Of a stretch of DNA of 44,793 nucleotides, positions 33,409 through 42,423 are shown one piece after another. The position numbers and the translations under genes are program-made. The first letter of the stretch is position 1. Each line of letters begins with the position of its first letter. Origin of the DNA: Candidatus Metaruminococcus caecorum (GTDB lineage Bacteria; Bacillota; Clostridia; Oscillospirales; Ruminococcaceae); contig CAJFTY010000023.1 in NCBI GenBank assembly GCA_904420045.1, positions 1 through 44,793 on the forward strand, given 5' to 3'. Below the pieces are notes generated by a model, which saw nothing but the letters and a program-made list of their open reading frames with translations, was not told the DNA's origin and did no database searches.

Positions 33409-33843
33409 CTAGATCAGGGGCTTGATTCCGCACAGCGCCAGCATATAGCTGTACTTGCCAAATCCCGCGATCTGTCCGGCGCACACCGGGGCGATCACCG
33501 AGTTGTGGCGAAACTCCTCCCGGTTGTGGATGTTGGACAGATGCACCTCTACCGTGGGCTTTTTGATAGCGGCAATAGCGTCCCGAATGGCGTAGCTGTA
33601 GTGGGTAAACGCCCCTGCGTTGAGGATCACCCCGTCGAACTCGTGGCGAGACTGATGGAGCTTGTCTACGATATCCCCCTCGTGGTTGGACTGGAAAATC
33701 GAGCAGTTGAGCCCCAGTTCGTTGGCCCAGGAGACAATCTGCTTGTTGATGCTTTCAAAGCTTTCCTTGCCGTAGATGCCGGTCTCCCGCTCCCCCACCA
33801 TATTGATGTTGGGGCCGTGAATCACCAAAACGTTTTTTTTCAT
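33409..33843 (-). CDS. aroQ: Type II 3-dehydroquinate dehydratase
   Basis: Third step of the shikimate pathway, dehydration of 3-dehydroquinate. The 144 aa protein has GPNINMVGERETGIYG with catalytic Y24, NAGAFTHYSYAIRDAI, and VEVHLSNIHNREEFR with H101. Size and motifs match the dodecameric type II enzyme. The ATG at 33843 has AAGGA upstream. The other shikimate genes are not in the window. Confidence 0.96.
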   Translation of the reverse strand: MKKNVLVIHGPNINMVGERETGIYGKESFESINKQIVSWANELGLNCSIFQSNHEGDIVDKLHQSRHEFDGVILNAGAFTHYSYAIRDAIAAIKKPTVEVHLSNIHNREEFRHNSVIAPVCAGQIAGFGKYSYMLALCGIKPLI

Positions 33844-33954
33844 TGTTTCTGTCCTTCCTTTCCGGGCGGTTTCCGCCGGGAGTCTTAACCGCATGTGAAA
33901 AACCGGGCGGGATTTGGCCTTCAATCATCCCGAATCGGCCGCTCGCATCCGCGG

Positions 33955-34815
33955 CTATTGTCCATAACGATGATACATCTGCATCATGGCGGCCGCGTCC
34001 TCCGCCTGGGTGCCGGCGGACTCGCAGATGATGGTAGGCGACAGCCCCCGCTTGGCGATCAGCTCCGCCAGCGGCTCAAACTCCGGCCCGTAAACGGTAT
34101 CTTCAAAGGTCAGGTGCATTTTTTCTCCGCCTTTGTCGGTGTACTGAATTTTGCTGAAGTGGGCGTGAAACCGCTTGGCCCGATCGGCGCCCAGCTTGTT
34201 TTCCATTGTGTCCAGAATCGCCTTATAATCCTCGGCTCCCTTAATACCGCCAAAAGTGCGGGCGTTTAAGTGGCCGAAGTCAATACAGGGGATAAACCGC
34301 TCGTCCACCAGACAGAGCTCCATGACCTCGTTTAAATCTCCCAGCTGATTCACCTTGCCCATCGTCTCCGGGCAGACAGCCACCTGGTCGGCCAGGCCCT
34401 CTTGCTCCAGAGCAGCCACACATTTTTGCAGCGTCCCCTTAGCGAGGAAAAGGGCTTCCTCCCGGCTGAGTTTGCCGCAGGAGCCGCTGTGAACGATGAT
34501 CCTTCCTGCTCCCATCGCCTTGGCGGCCCGGGCGCTTTGAAGGATATAGGTAATGCTGTTGTCCCGTTTTTCTTCCTCCACGCTGGACAGGGAGATATAA
34601 TACGGCGCGTGCAGAGACAGGGTGATCCCCTCTTTCTTTGCGGCTTCCCCAAACGCGGCCGCCGCCTGATCGGAAATCTTCACTCCTCTGCCGCACTGGT
34701 ACTCATAGGCCGTAAGGCCAAACTCCTTTACATACCCTGGTATGTCCAAATTGGATTTAAAGCCCCGGTCGTGAAAGCTTTGGGAATTCCCCGCGGGGCC
34801 AAACAATGCGCTCAT
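33955..34815 (-). CDS. Endonuclease IV-like TIM barrel protein
   Basis: A 286 aa TIM barrel protein of the AP endonuclease 2 family. The expected metal residues are visible in SLHAPYYISL, IIVHSGSCG, VCPETMGK, CIDFGHLNAR, FHAHFSKI and IICESAGTQ. It may be a true deoxyribonuclease IV acting on abasic sites. The GKVNQLGDL segment after the Glu ligand and the overall spacing fit Nfo. Some members of this fold are sugar isomerases, so the call stays at family level. AAAGGAAG precedes the ATG. It lies between yqeG and aroQ. Confidence 0.85.
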   Translation of the reverse strand: MSALFGPAGNSQSFHDRGFKSNLDIPGYVKEFGLTAYEYQCGRGVKISDQAAAAFGEAAKKEGITLSLHAPYYISLSSVEEEKRDNSITYILQSARAAKAMGAGRIIVHSGSCGKLSREEALFLAKGTLQKCVAALEQEGLADQVAVCPETMGKVNQLGDLNEVMELCLVDERFIPCIDFGHLNARTFGGIKGAEDYKAILDTMENKLGADRAKRFHAHFSKIQYTDKGGEKMHLTFEDTVYGPEFEPLAELIAKRGLSPTIICESAGTQAEDAAAMMQMYHRYGQ

Positions 34816-34848
34816 AAAAACACTTCCTTTCCTGCGCCGGCATTCCGG

Positions 34849-35352
34849 CTATTCCCCAGCGTGTTTGCGCTGGTATTTTTGGATAAAACGATTTTCCATC
34901 TTTCGTTTAAACCGAAAAAATCCACCCTCCTCCATCAAAAGAGGGGTCACCATAATTGTCATCATCCCTTTGACGTTCCCGCCCAGGATGTCGGTAAAGA
35001 TCTGATCGCCCACCACGGCGATCTCCTTAGCTGTAAAGTCAAACCTCTTGCGGGCTCTGGAAAACCCGAAGGTCAGCGGTTTGCACCCCATAGAGACAAA
35101 TGGAAGCCCCAGCATATCTGCAAAGGGCTTTACCCGCTTATTGGTGTTGTTGGACACAATCATCAGCTGGATGCCGGAACGTTTCATATCCGCGATCCAC
35201 TCCAGTACTCCAGGGGCTGGAACGGGATTTCCATGGGTGGTCAGCGTGTTGTCCACATCCAGAACCAGTCCCTTTATACCATGTTTTTTTAAAAATTCCG
35301 GTGTAATATCCGTAACGGAAGTGAGCATCACATCTGGTACGAACAGCGCCAT
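34849..35352 (-). CDS. yqeG: YqeG family HAD phosphatase
   Basis: A 167 aa HAD-superfamily IIIA phosphatase. Motif I LDVDNTL (D32, D34), motif II SNN, the lysine in GCKPLTFGF and motif IV GDQIFTDILGGN are all present. The substrate in bacteria is not established. GAAAGGAG precedes the ATG. It is the first gene of the operon leading through aroQ and pepP to efp. Confidence 0.92.
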   Translation of the reverse strand: MALFVPDVMLTSVTDITPEFLKKHGIKGLVLDVDNTLTTHGNPVPAPGVLEWIADMKRSGIQLMIVSNNTNKRVKPFADMLGLPFVSMGCKPLTFGFSRARKRFDFTAKEIAVVGDQIFTDILGGNVKGMMTIMVTPLLMEEGGFFRFKRKMENRFIQKYQRKHAGE

Positions 35353-35425
35353 GGCCCGGCTCCTTTCTGAACAAATAAGATAAGGGAAATCCCTGTTTAA
35401 ATTCTTACTTACAATCTACTGATTT

Positions 35426-35454
35426 AGTATACCATAACTCTCTATAATATTCAA
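35426..35454 (-). promoter_or_regulatory. Sigma-A-type promoter of the yqeG-efp operon
   Basis: On the minus strand TTGAAT (35449-35454) and TATACT (35426-35431) are 17 nt apart, with transcription expected near 35419 and a leader of about 67 nt. Confidence 0.75.
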
Positions 35455-35474
35455 TTGCCGATTTTGTTGCAGCC

Positions 35475-35510
35475 ACAAAAAAGGAAGCTCAAAAAGAGCT
35501 TCCTTTTTAC
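35475..35510. terminator. Terminator of the potABCD operon
   Basis: A perfect 13 bp inverted repeat (35478-35490 with 35496-35508) with a 5 nt loop and flanking A and T runs. On the minus strand it lies about 20 nt beyond the potD stop and is followed by six T. Confidence 0.9.
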
Positions 35511-35530
35511 GGCTTTTAGCCAAAATTGGA

Positions 35531-36610
35531 CTAGTTGTTGTCGGTGATGATTTCCATCCAAAGTTCGTCCATAAGCTTGTTGGTTTCGGTGGGCAGATTT
35601 TTAAAGCTTTCGCATTTTTCCAGCACGCTCTGATCCGGATAGGCGATCTTGTTGTTTTTCACATCGTCATCCAGAGCGTCGTAGACGTTTTTCAAAGGAG
35701 TGGAGTATCCAGTGACCTCCGAGTTCGCCAGGCCGATTTCGGTTTCGCACATAAAGTTGATGAACAGCTCCGCCTCTTTTTTGTGCTTGGTTCCTTTAAA
35801 GACCACCATAGAGTCAATAAACCGGTTGGTTCCCTCTTTGGGAATCGCAAATTTCAAGTCGGGGTTGTTTTCCGCCATGGTGATGGCGTCGCCTGCGTAA
35901 TAGGGCGCCAGCGCGGCGGAACCGCCTTCCATCTTGTTGAAGATCTCATCCATCACATAGGACTGCACCACTGGTTTTTGTTTTTTCAGCTCCTCCATGC
36001 AGGCGCGGAGCTCTTCTTCGCTGGTGGTGTTCTGGGAGTAGCCCAGCTTTTTTTCCGCAATGCCGAACGCATCCCGGGAGTTGTTAAACATTAAAATCTG
36101 ATCCTTGTACTTCTCGTTCCAGAGAATGTCCCAGCTGTCCACCGGATCGTCCACCATCTTGGAGTTGTAGATGATGCCCACGGTTCCCCACGCATAAGGC
36201 ACGGAGTATTCGTTGGTGGGGTCAAATTCCACCTTGTCCCCCTTAAAGTCATCCATGACATTCGCAAAGTTCGGAATGTTGGCAAAATCCAGTTTTTCCA
36301 GCATTCCCTCGTCGATCAGGCGGCCGATCATATAATCAGAGGGGATGGCCACGTCATAGGCGGCTCCTCCGGATTTGATCTTGGCATACAGCTCCTCATT
36401 GGAGGGGATGGTGGTGTAGTTGACCTTGATGTTGGGATACTTTTCCTCAAATTTCTGGATTACGTCGATGTCCCCTGCTCCGCTGGTGGACATGTACTCG
36501 CCCCAGTTGCAGACGTTGATGGTCACCTTGTCGGAATCACATCCCGCAAACAGACCTAAAACCATGCAGCCGCAAAGGGCCAAAGAAACCAGTTTGCTCA
36601 TCTTTTTCAA
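35531..36610 (-). CDS. potD: Spermidine/putrescine-binding lipoprotein PotD
   Basis: The extracellular binding subunit of the polyamine ABC importer. The 359 aa protein has a lipoprotein signal (LGLFAGC, Cys at about 23) followed by a solute-binding fold with VCNWGEYMS, YDVAIPSDYMIGRL, YAWGTVGIIYN and the C-terminal ELWMEI segment typical of PotD/PotF. The start is a TTG at 36610, set 7-8 nt after AAAGGAAG. An ATG three codons later is too far from that site. It is the last gene of potABCD. Confidence 0.93.
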   Translation of the reverse strand: MKKMSKLVSLALCGCMVLGLFAGCDSDKVTINVCNWGEYMSTSGAGDIDVIQKFEEKYPNIKVNYTTIPSNEELYAKIKSGGAAYDVAIPSDYMIGRLIDEGMLEKLDFANIPNFANVMDDFKGDKVEFDPTNEYSVPYAWGTVGIIYNSKMVDDPVDSWDILWNEKYKDQILMFNNSRDAFGIAEKKLGYSQNTTSEEELRACMEELKKQKPVVQSYVMDEIFNKMEGGSAALAPYYAGDAITMAENNPDLKFAIPKEGTNRFIDSMVVFKGTKHKKEAELFINFMCETEIGLANSEVTGYSTPLKNVYDALDDDVKNNKIAYPDQSVLEKCESFKNLPTETNKLMDELWMEIITDNN

Positions 36611-36694
36611 TCGAAATCTTCCTTTCTGGTAACGTGATGTCGGCGCTGTGGCACCGCGAAAATTCGCATAGACGATTAAAATTAGACCAACGGC

Positions 36695-37507
36695 TTATAC
36701 CGCTCGTTTTTCTTGCTTTCTCTCCCGCTTTTCCCTGCGGATATCCTTGATGTTAATCAGGATCAGCATCAGCAGGACAATCACAAAGATCAGCGTCGAC
36801 AGCGCGTTGATCTTTGGGCTGACCCTGCGGCGCACCATGGAAAAGATCATGGTAGGCAGGGTTTCAAATCCTGCGCCGTTGGTAAAATACGTAATCATAA
36901 AGTCGTCCAAAGAGAACGTGAACGCCATGAGCGCTCCAGAGGTAATGCCCGGCAGGATCTGCGGGATCACCGCTTTAAAAAACGCTTTTCCGGGACTGCA
37001 GCCCAAATCCTGCGCCGCCTCGTACTGGCTGATGTCCATCTGTCTTAACTTTGGCAGGACGTTTAAAATCACATAGGGCGTACAGAATGTGACATGGGCG
37101 ATCAGCACGGTGCCGAATCCCTGCTGGAATCCAAGCAGTCCCCCCAGAAATACAAACAGCAGCATCAACGACACGCCGGTGACGATTTCAGGGTTGACCA
37201 CCGGCAGGTAGGTCAGGTTCATCATCACGCTGCGTCCGGCCTTGCCCATGCTACGGATGCCGATGGCGGCCGCCGTCCCTAGCACGGTGGCGATGATGGA
37301 CGCCAGCAAGGCGATCTCCAGCGTGTGGAGCATCGCCATCAAAAGATCCCGGTCCCGGAATAAATCCGTATACCAGTGCAGGGTAAATCCGGTAAACTTC
37401 GCGGTGCTTTTGGAGTCGTTAAAGGAAAAGACGATCAACACCAAAATCGGCAGATACAAAAACAGATAAATCAGCCAGACATACGCGCGGCTTGCAACTT
37501 TTTTCAT
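36695..37507 (-). CDS. potC: Spermidine/putrescine ABC transporter permease PotC
   Basis: An inner-membrane permease with about six helices. The 270 aa protein has the ABC-coupling EAA loop (EAAQDLGCSPGKAFFKAVIPQILPG) and ends with a basic cytoplasmic tail. The ATG overlaps the potB stop by 4 nt (ATGA). An 84 nt gap to potD contains a small perfect palindrome (36654-36665) and no gene. Confidence 0.94.
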   Translation of the reverse strand: MKKVASRAYVWLIYLFLYLPILVLIVFSFNDSKSTAKFTGFTLHWYTDLFRDRDLLMAMLHTLEIALLASIIATVLGTAAAIGIRSMGKAGRSVMMNLTYLPVVNPEIVTGVSLMLLFVFLGGLLGFQQGFGTVLIAHVTFCTPYVILNVLPKLRQMDISQYEAAQDLGCSPGKAFFKAVIPQILPGITSGALMAFTFSLDDFMITYFTNGAGFETLPTMIFSMVRRRVSPKINALSTLIFVIVLLMLILINIKDIRREKRERKQEKRAV

Positions 37508-38316
37508 ATCATCATCCCCTCCATTTCCTCGTCGTCAAAGAGGTTGATGATCCCCATGGTAATCAAAATAATAACCATTAACAGCAGGGACACCGCAGAA
37601 CCCAGGTACGGATTGTACATGTTCCCAAAAAACTGCTTTTCAATTAGGTCGCCGATCAGCATATTTTCATTGCCGCCCAGCATCCGGGAGATCATAAAGG
37701 TTCCCACCGACGGCACAAACACCATGGTGATCCCGGAGATGATCCCCGGCAGGCTCAAGGGCAGGATGACCTTGCGGATCACGTTAAACGAATTGGAGCC
37801 AAGATCCTGAGCCGCTTCGATCACCGATTTGTCAATTTTGAGCATGACGGTATACAGCGGCAGAATCATAAAGGGCAAGAAGTTATACACCATGCCCACC
37901 ACCACCGCGCCCTCGGTGTTAATCATCTGGAACGGCCCCAGACCGAACAGGCCGAAAAACCGGTTAATTAGACCGTTTTTTTCCAACAGGGTCATCCAGC
38001 TGTAAGTGCGCAGCAGAAAACTCATCCACATGGGGAGCATAATCAGCATCATCATCCGGCGCTGCACGTGTTCTGCCGAGCGGGACATGATGTACGAAAA
38101 CGGATACGCCAGCACAAAACAGATTACCGTGGAGATCAGCGCCAGTTTGAGCGACTTAATCAGCGACGGAATAAACTGCCCCATTTTGGTAAAGGCTTCC
38201 ACCGTAAATTCCTTGTTCTCATTGGTGAACGCGAAAACGATCACCAGCACCAGCGGTATGACGGTGAAGAGCGCCATCCACAGAATATACGGCGCGGACG
38301 CTATTTTCTTTTTCAA
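37504..38316 (-). CDS. potB: Spermidine/putrescine ABC transporter permease PotB
   Basis: The second membrane permease of the importer, 270 aa with about six helices and the EAA loop EAAQDLGSNSFNVIRKVILPLSLPG. The start is a TTG at 38316, 6 nt after the potA stop, with AAGGAGG about 11 nt upstream; there is no nearby ATG. It is translationally linked to potC by an ATGA overlap. Confidence 0.93.
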   Translation of the reverse strand: MKKKIASAPYILWMALFTVIPLVLVIVFAFTNENKEFTVEAFTKMGQFIPSLIKSLKLALISTVICFVLAYPFSYIMSRSAEHVQRRMMMLIMLPMWMSFLLRTYSWMTLLEKNGLINRFFGLFGLGPFQMINTEGAVVVGMVYNFLPFMILPLYTVMLKIDKSVIEAAQDLGSNSFNVIRKVILPLSLPGIISGITMVFVPSVGTFMISRMLGGNENMLIGDLIEKQFFGNMYNPYLGSAVSLLLMVIILITMGIINLFDDEEMEGMMI

Positions 38317-38322
38317 TCTCCG

Positions 38323-39711
38323 TCACGCCTCCTTCCCCTGGGAAAGAGGTTCGATGAGGATGTTTTCCGTATGGAATTTGATCCCGATGTCGGTTGCCAC
38401 CTGTTCGTCGTTCTGGGAGTGCAGGATCATCTGACGGTCATGGGTCCAAATAACCATTTCGTTGTAGGCGCCCTTCCAGACCATAGACTCCAGATACACG
38501 GTCAGGTCGCTGATATCCTCCGAGACGATCTCAATGTCTTTAGGGTCAATGGTGAGCATTACAGGCGTGTCCACCGAAAGGCCCAGGTTGGGACGAACCA
38601 TGGTGACACCCAAAAATTCCACCGTGTTTTCTTCGGTGACAACCCCTTCCACCCGGTTGGTGCTGAAGGGGACCAGTTTGTTCATAATATGAATGTCCTC
38701 GGGGCCGAAGGCAATGCCGATCTTCGACCCTACCGGTGCGCACTGGGTGGAGTGGATCAGCCAGGAAAAACCCTCGCATTTGACCGTGGATTCATAGTGG
38801 ACGCCCTTGAAGATCACCGACTCCACCACACCCACAAGCGGAGACTCCTCCGGCTTGACGATGCGGATATCCTCCGGACGGATCACCACGTCCACCGGCT
38901 GGTTTTTCATAAATCCCTTGTCCACACAGTCGAACACATGGCCGTGGATCTGGACTTTATAATCTTCCAGCATCACACCGTCAAAGATGTTGTTTTCCCC
39001 GATAAAGTCGGCCACAAAGGCGTTGGTGGGCTCGTTGTAGATATCCTGAGGCGAGCCGATCTGCTGGATTTCACCGTCCTTCATGACCACCACCGTGTCA
39101 GACATGGTCAACGCCTCTTCCTGGTCATGGGTGACGTAGATAAAGGTGATGCCCAACTGTTTTTGAATGTTCATCAGCTCCAGCTGCATTTCCTTGCGCA
39201 GCTTCAAGTCCAGCGCGCCCAACGGCTCGTCCAGTAGAAGGACTTTGGGACGGTTGACCAGCGCCCGGGCGATGGCCACACGCTGCTGCTGGCCGCCGGA
39301 AAGCTGATTGACCTTCCGGCGTTCAAAGCCCTTTAAATTTACAATTTCCAGCATTTTTCGCACTGCCTGCTGGATTTCATTCTTAGGTAGTTTTTGCAGT
39401 TTCAGCCCAAAGGCCACGTTGTCAAAAACGTTCAAGTGCGGGAACAGCGCGTATCGCTGAAAGACCGTGTTGACCTTACGTTTATGTGCCGGCAGGTCGT
39501 TGATCTTTTTCCCGTCAAAGTAAATTTCGCCTTCGTCGGCGGAGACGAAACCGCCGATAATGCGCAGAGTCGTGGTCTTGCCGCAGCCGGAAGGCCCCAG
39601 CAGTGTCACAAACTCTTTGTCCCGGATAGACAGGTTAATCCGATCCAAGACCCTCTCCCCATCATAGCTGACCACAATGTTTTTCAAGTCGATAATGATC
39701 TTATCGCTCAT
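38323..39711 (-). CDS. potA: Spermidine/putrescine ABC transporter ATPase PotA
   Basis: The energising ATPase of the polyamine importer. The 462 aa protein has Walker [10 protein letters not shown] at 39-47, the signature [15 protein letters not shown], Walker [13 protein letters not shown] and the switch histidine in THDQEEAL. The region after about 235 is about 100 residues longer than in the commonest PotA (about 350-370 aa) and probably holds an extra TOBE-like unit. Its role is unknown, though such domains often regulate transport. It is first in the operon, behind a long leader. Confidence 0.93.
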   Translation of the reverse strand: MSDKIIIDLKNIVVSYDGERVLDRINLSIRDKEFVTLLGPSGCGKTTTLRIIGGFVSADEGEIYFDGKKINDLPAHKRKVNTVFQRYALFPHLNVFDNVAFGLKLQKLPKNEIQQAVRKMLEIVNLKGFERRKVNQLSGGQQQRVAIARALVNRPKVLLLDEPLGALDLKLRKEMQLELMNIQKQLGITFIYVTHDQEEALTMSDTVVVMKDGEIQQIGSPQDIYNEPTNAFVADFIGENNIFDGVMLEDYKVQIHGHVFDCVDKGFMKNQPVDVVIRPEDIRIVKPEESPLVGVVESVIFKGVHYESTVKCEGFSWLIHSTQCAPVGSKIGIAFGPEDIHIMNKLVPFSTNRVEGVVTEENTVEFLGVTMVRPNLGLSVDTPVMLTIDPKDIEIVSEDISDLTVYLESMVWKGAYNEMVIWTHDRQMILHSQNDEQVATDIGIKFHTENILIEPLSQGKEA

Positions 39712-39905
39712 TAATGTATCCCCCTTTGCGGATTTAGTCGTGTTTTACCACGTACCCACGGCCCTTTTAATATCATCACCCGCAAAAGGCTTTTTGGGCG
39801 GTTTTGTTCTTTTAAAACCGCTTTACAATGATACATACGACACCGTGATAAGCCGGCCCACTGTCAGGTACACAGCGGACCGGCCCAGTCAGACACATAA
39901 ACAAC
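39712..39905 (-). promoter_or_regulatory. Long structured leader of potABCD
   Basis: From the predicted start near 39906 to the potA ATG there are about 195 nt without a gene. It contains an imperfect GC-rich hairpin at 39852-39883 and a perfect 8 bp hairpin at 39798-39821. No known riboswitch core is recognised and no T-run follows the hairpins, so it is not an obvious terminator-type switch. Confidence 0.45.
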
Positions 39906-39912
39906 AATACTT

Positions 39913-39941
39913 AATATAAGGGCTTGCTACACAAAAGTCAA
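39913..39941 (-). promoter_or_regulatory. Sigma-A-type promoter of potABCD
   Basis: On the minus strand TTGACT (39936-39941) and TATATT (39913-39918) are 17 nt apart. The rest of the gap up to 40073 is AT-rich and holds no gene that I can support. Confidence 0.8.
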
Positions 39942-40073
39942 GAGTTTTTTCGGAAAATACCGTGATTTTTTGCGATATTTCTACATTTAACCGGAATTTT
40001 ATGAAATCTTTCCTCAAAGAAGCTTCTTCAATCTCTTAAATCCTCTCGAATTCTCCTAAATTCTTTTGTTTTC

Positions 40074-40277
40074 TCATCTTGTAATTCCAGAAGGCCCAAC
40101 CCAGAATGGAAGATCAAAATTTCGCAGTACTCCCCATAATACCAACAACAAAAAGGAAATTGCAATTAAAATCAGAAGAATTCTTTTTCCTGACCGACTG
40201 CTTCGTTTGGCTGCATACAAAAATGCAAACCAGCCAAACGCAGCCAGGCAGCTGATGATGCAAAGCGCTGTCAACAT
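40074..40277 (-). CDS. Small membrane protein, unknown function
   Basis: A 67 aa hydrophobic protein with two predicted membrane segments (about 2-22 and 33-52) separated by a basic loop. I do not recognise a family. It lies 6 nt after the DUF2752 gene on the same strand, so it is probably co-transcribed and may be its partner. Confidence 0.6.
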   Translation of the reverse strand: MLTALCIISCLAAFGWFAFLYAAKRSSRSGKRILLILIAISFLLLVLWGVLRNFDLPFWVGPSGITR

Positions 40278-40283
40278 ATTTTC

Positions 40284-40631
40284 TCACCGTCCCATCAGCA
40301 GATCCCAGGCGTATTCCAGCATGGATCTTGCCGGTTTTTTGAAAATCGTACGCCAAAGCACGACGGTGATGTCCTGCACCACCAACAAAATCCCGATGGG
40401 AAACAACGAGCAGGTAAACACAGGATTATAGGAAAACGCCTTGGAAAAATCAAGGTGCAGAAAATTTACAAATCCCCGGGTTACACCGCAGCCAGGACAC
40501 AAATATCCCGTCATCCGATAAAGCAGGCAGATGCTTCCGGATTCCACGGCCTGCACTGGAATCAGATAAAACAATCCGAAAAACAAAAGAAAACACAAAA
40601 TTCGTATCAGGTCCCAAGGAATTTTTTTCAT
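40284..40631 (-). CDS. DUF2752 membrane protein
   Basis: A 115 aa membrane protein with the DUF2752 signature CPGCGVTRGF at about 45-54 followed by hydrophobic helices. The function is unknown. GAGG lies 9 nt before the ATG. It forms a two-gene unit with the small membrane protein downstream and diverges from the zinc-ribbon gene. Confidence 0.82.
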   Translation of the reverse strand: MKKIPWDLIRILCFLLFFGLFYLIPVQAVESGSICLLYRMTGYLCPGCGVTRGFVNFLHLDFSKAFSYNPVFTCSLFPIGILLVVQDITVVLWRTIFKKPARSMLEYAWDLLMGR

Positions 40632-40685
40632 GGTCGAACATCCTCGAAAAACAAAATTTAGCAGTCATATTCCGTAAGAATTTCA

Positions 40686-40714
40686 TTGCATATTGTAGAA
40701 AATCATGATATAAT
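40686..40714 (+). promoter_or_regulatory. Sigma-A-type promoter of the zinc-ribbon/DUF4190 gene
   Basis: TTGCAT (40686-40691) and TATAAT (40709-40714) are 17 nt apart on the plus strand, giving a leader of about 120 nt with a small hairpin near 40771-40782. Confidence 0.75.
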
Positions 40715-40842
40715 GAACAAAACATGAACTTATAAAAAACATTTTTTGATTAAATTAGGGATTTTTAAAAGAGCATACGCTCCACTCTATGAATATTATA
40801 ACATAGAAAGAAATACGTTACGATCATTTGGGAGGAAAAAAC

Positions 40843-41514
40843 ATGAAAACTTGTCCAAAATGCGGTGCAGCCATCCAGGAGGACGCAAAATTTTGCACCA
40901 TCTGCGGCGCCTTATTAGAGCAGACCAACTCCCCTTCCGCGCGGGAGTCAGACGGAGCCCAGCAGGAAAAACAAAGCGTGTATTCTCCGGCTCAGGATCA
41001 GCAGCCGGAACAAGCCCGGGAGCAGGAGCCGGTGCAGCCCCCTTCTCAGCAGGCGCAGCCAAACGCAGCGCCTCCGCAGTATGCCGGACAACCGTATCCG
41101 CCGCGGCCTGCATATCCAAACTACACACCCAACCAGAATCCCTATCCGCCTCAGCCTAAATTTAATCCCTATGTCATTCCCGGGCAGCAGCCGGTTGGAT
41201 TTCATCCTTATCCTCCCATGGTGCAACCGGGAGATCCCTCCCGCAACGGGCTGGCTGTGGCCGCGCTGGTTATGGGGATTTTAGCAATTGTCTTTTCGGT
41301 TTCCTGCTGGGGCGGACTTTTGTTCGGAATTTTGGGAACCATCTTTGGCGGCCTTAGCCTAAAATCCCAGAAAAACGGAATGGCCAAAGCCGGGCTAATT
41401 ATGTCGATTATCGCACTGGTTCTTTGCGTCATTCTGCTGGTTTTTGTGCTGATTGTCGGACTGGTTGATGCGACCTATTATCCTTATGGATACACCGATT
41501 ACCTGCATTTCTAA
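40843..41514 (+). CDS. Zinc-ribbon and DUF4190 membrane protein
   Basis: A 223 aa protein with an N-terminal zinc ribbon (CPKCGAAIQEDAKFCTICG), a long Gln/Pro/Tyr-rich low-complexity linker (about 35-135), and a C-terminal DUF4190-like pair of membrane helices (about 145-210), with NGLAVAALVMGILAIV and AKAGLIMSIIAL. Such proteins are common in Clostridia and have no known function. The ATG at 40843 has GGGAGG 7 nt upstream. Confidence 0.82.
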   Translation: MKTCPKCGAAIQEDAKFCTICGALLEQTNSPSARESDGAQQEKQSVYSPAQDQQPEQAREQEPVQPPSQQAQPNAAPPQYAGQPYPPRPAYPNYTPNQNPYPPQPKFNPYVIPGQQPVGFHPYPPMVQPGDPSRNGLAVAALVMGILAIVFSVSCWGGLLFGILGTIFGGLSLKSQKNGMAKAGLIMSIIALVLCVILLVFVLIVGLVDATYYPYGYTDYLHF

Positions 41515-41563
41515 CTTTCCATACATAAATTTTGCAAAGACAAAAAATCTTCCATAGAAATTC

Positions 41564-41592
41564 TTGACAAGCGATGGAAACTGTGGTATCAT
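41564..41592 (+). promoter_or_regulatory. Promoter of the tRNA-Ser pair
   Basis: TTGACA (41564-41569) and TATCAT (41587-41592) are 17 nt apart on the plus strand, ending 28 nt before the first tRNA. Confidence 0.85.
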
Positions 41593-41619
41593 AATTTCCG
41601 TTGCTTGTCCAAGTTTCTT

Positions 41620-41708
<89 letters not shown>

Positions 41709-41741
41709 CTTTTCAAAAATTGTTTTTTATTTTCACCAAAC

Positions 41742-41832
41742 GGAGAAGTACTCAAGTTGGTGAAGAGGCGCCCCTGCTAAGGGCGTAGGTCGGGTAACCG
41801 GCGCGGGAGTTCGAGTCTCCCCTTCTCCGCCA
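41742..41832 (+). tRNA. tRNA-Ser (GCU)
   Basis: A 91 nt class II tRNA with acceptor GGAGAAG with CTTCTCC, anticodon loop CTGCTAA (anticodon GCT), a long variable arm, T-loop AGTTCGAGTCT and an encoded CCA end. It is 33 nt after the tRNA-Ser(UGA) and shares its terminator. Confidence 0.95.
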
Positions 41833-41834
41833 GA

Positions 41835-41875
41835 CTGAGTCTGGACGCAATTCGCGTTCCAGACTCAGTTTTTTT
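41835..41875 (+). terminator. Terminator after the tRNA-Ser pair
   Basis: A perfect 11 bp inverted repeat (41835-41845 with 41858-41868), extendable by an inner CGC/GCG pair, is followed by seven T on the plus strand. Confidence 0.92.
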
Positions 41876-41916
41876 ATTAAGCTTTATAATGAATAACTGC
41901 TTACAATAAAAAGGTG

Positions 41917-41928
41917 AATCCTAGGATT
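41917..41928. promoter_or_regulatory. Perfect 12 bp palindrome before the DUF2871 pair
   Basis: AATCCTAGGATT is a perfect palindrome 67 nt before the DUF2871 start. A half copy (AGGATT) recurs near 41966. It could be an operator. No convincing -35/-10 pair was found nearby. Confidence 0.3.
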
Positions 41929-41994
41929 ATATTACTCTGTTCGATATCCAAGTTATTCTAAATAGGATTCTACGCTGAAAAAGGAGGCATTAAA

Positions 41995-42423
41995 ATGAAA
42001 AGGTATCTCAATCTTTCCCTTATCTATGTGATTATTGCTATGGCGGGAGGTGTATTTTATCGGGAATTCACCAAATATAACAACTTTACTGGCGTAACAG
42101 CTTTAGGAAAGGTTCACGTCCATCTGTTTCTTCTTGGAATGATTGTGTTTCTACTTGTGGCGCTGTTTGCAAGCCACTACAACTTAACAAAATTCAAAAC
42201 CTTTCGTGTATTCTTGTGGATATATAATATTGGCGTCCCGGTGACCGCTATTATGCTGTTAGTACGCGGCATAACCCAGGTACTTGGGTTGTCCCTGTCT
42301 GCTGGAATTTCTTCTGCCATCTCTGGTATTGCAGGTATCGGCCATATCCTAACGGGAATAGGGATAATCCTATTACTGGCAACACTAAAAAAGATGGCAG
42401 GGAATGGAGAGCGAGCCGATTGA
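41995..42423 (+). CDS. DUF2871 membrane protein
   Basis: A 142 aa membrane protein with four predicted helices and a GKVHVHLFLLGM segment whose paired histidines are typical of DUF2871. A further conserved GHILTGIG histidine lies near the C-terminus. Histidines inside helices could bind haem or a metal, but no function is established. AAGGAGG precedes the ATG. Base composition is clearly more AT-rich than the genes before 41 kb. Confidence 0.82.
   Translation: MKRYLNLSLIYVIIAMAGGVFYREFTKYNNFTGVTALGKVHVHLFLLGMIVFLLVALFASHYNLTKFKTFRVFLWIYNIGVPVTAIMLLVRGITQVLGLSLSAGISSAISGIAGIGHILTGIGIILLLATLKKMAGNGERAD

Noticed and set aside
38068-39237. A 389-codon plus-strand frame across potA
   Set aside because: It is antisense to an intact ABC ATPase, has no family features and no suitable ribosome site.
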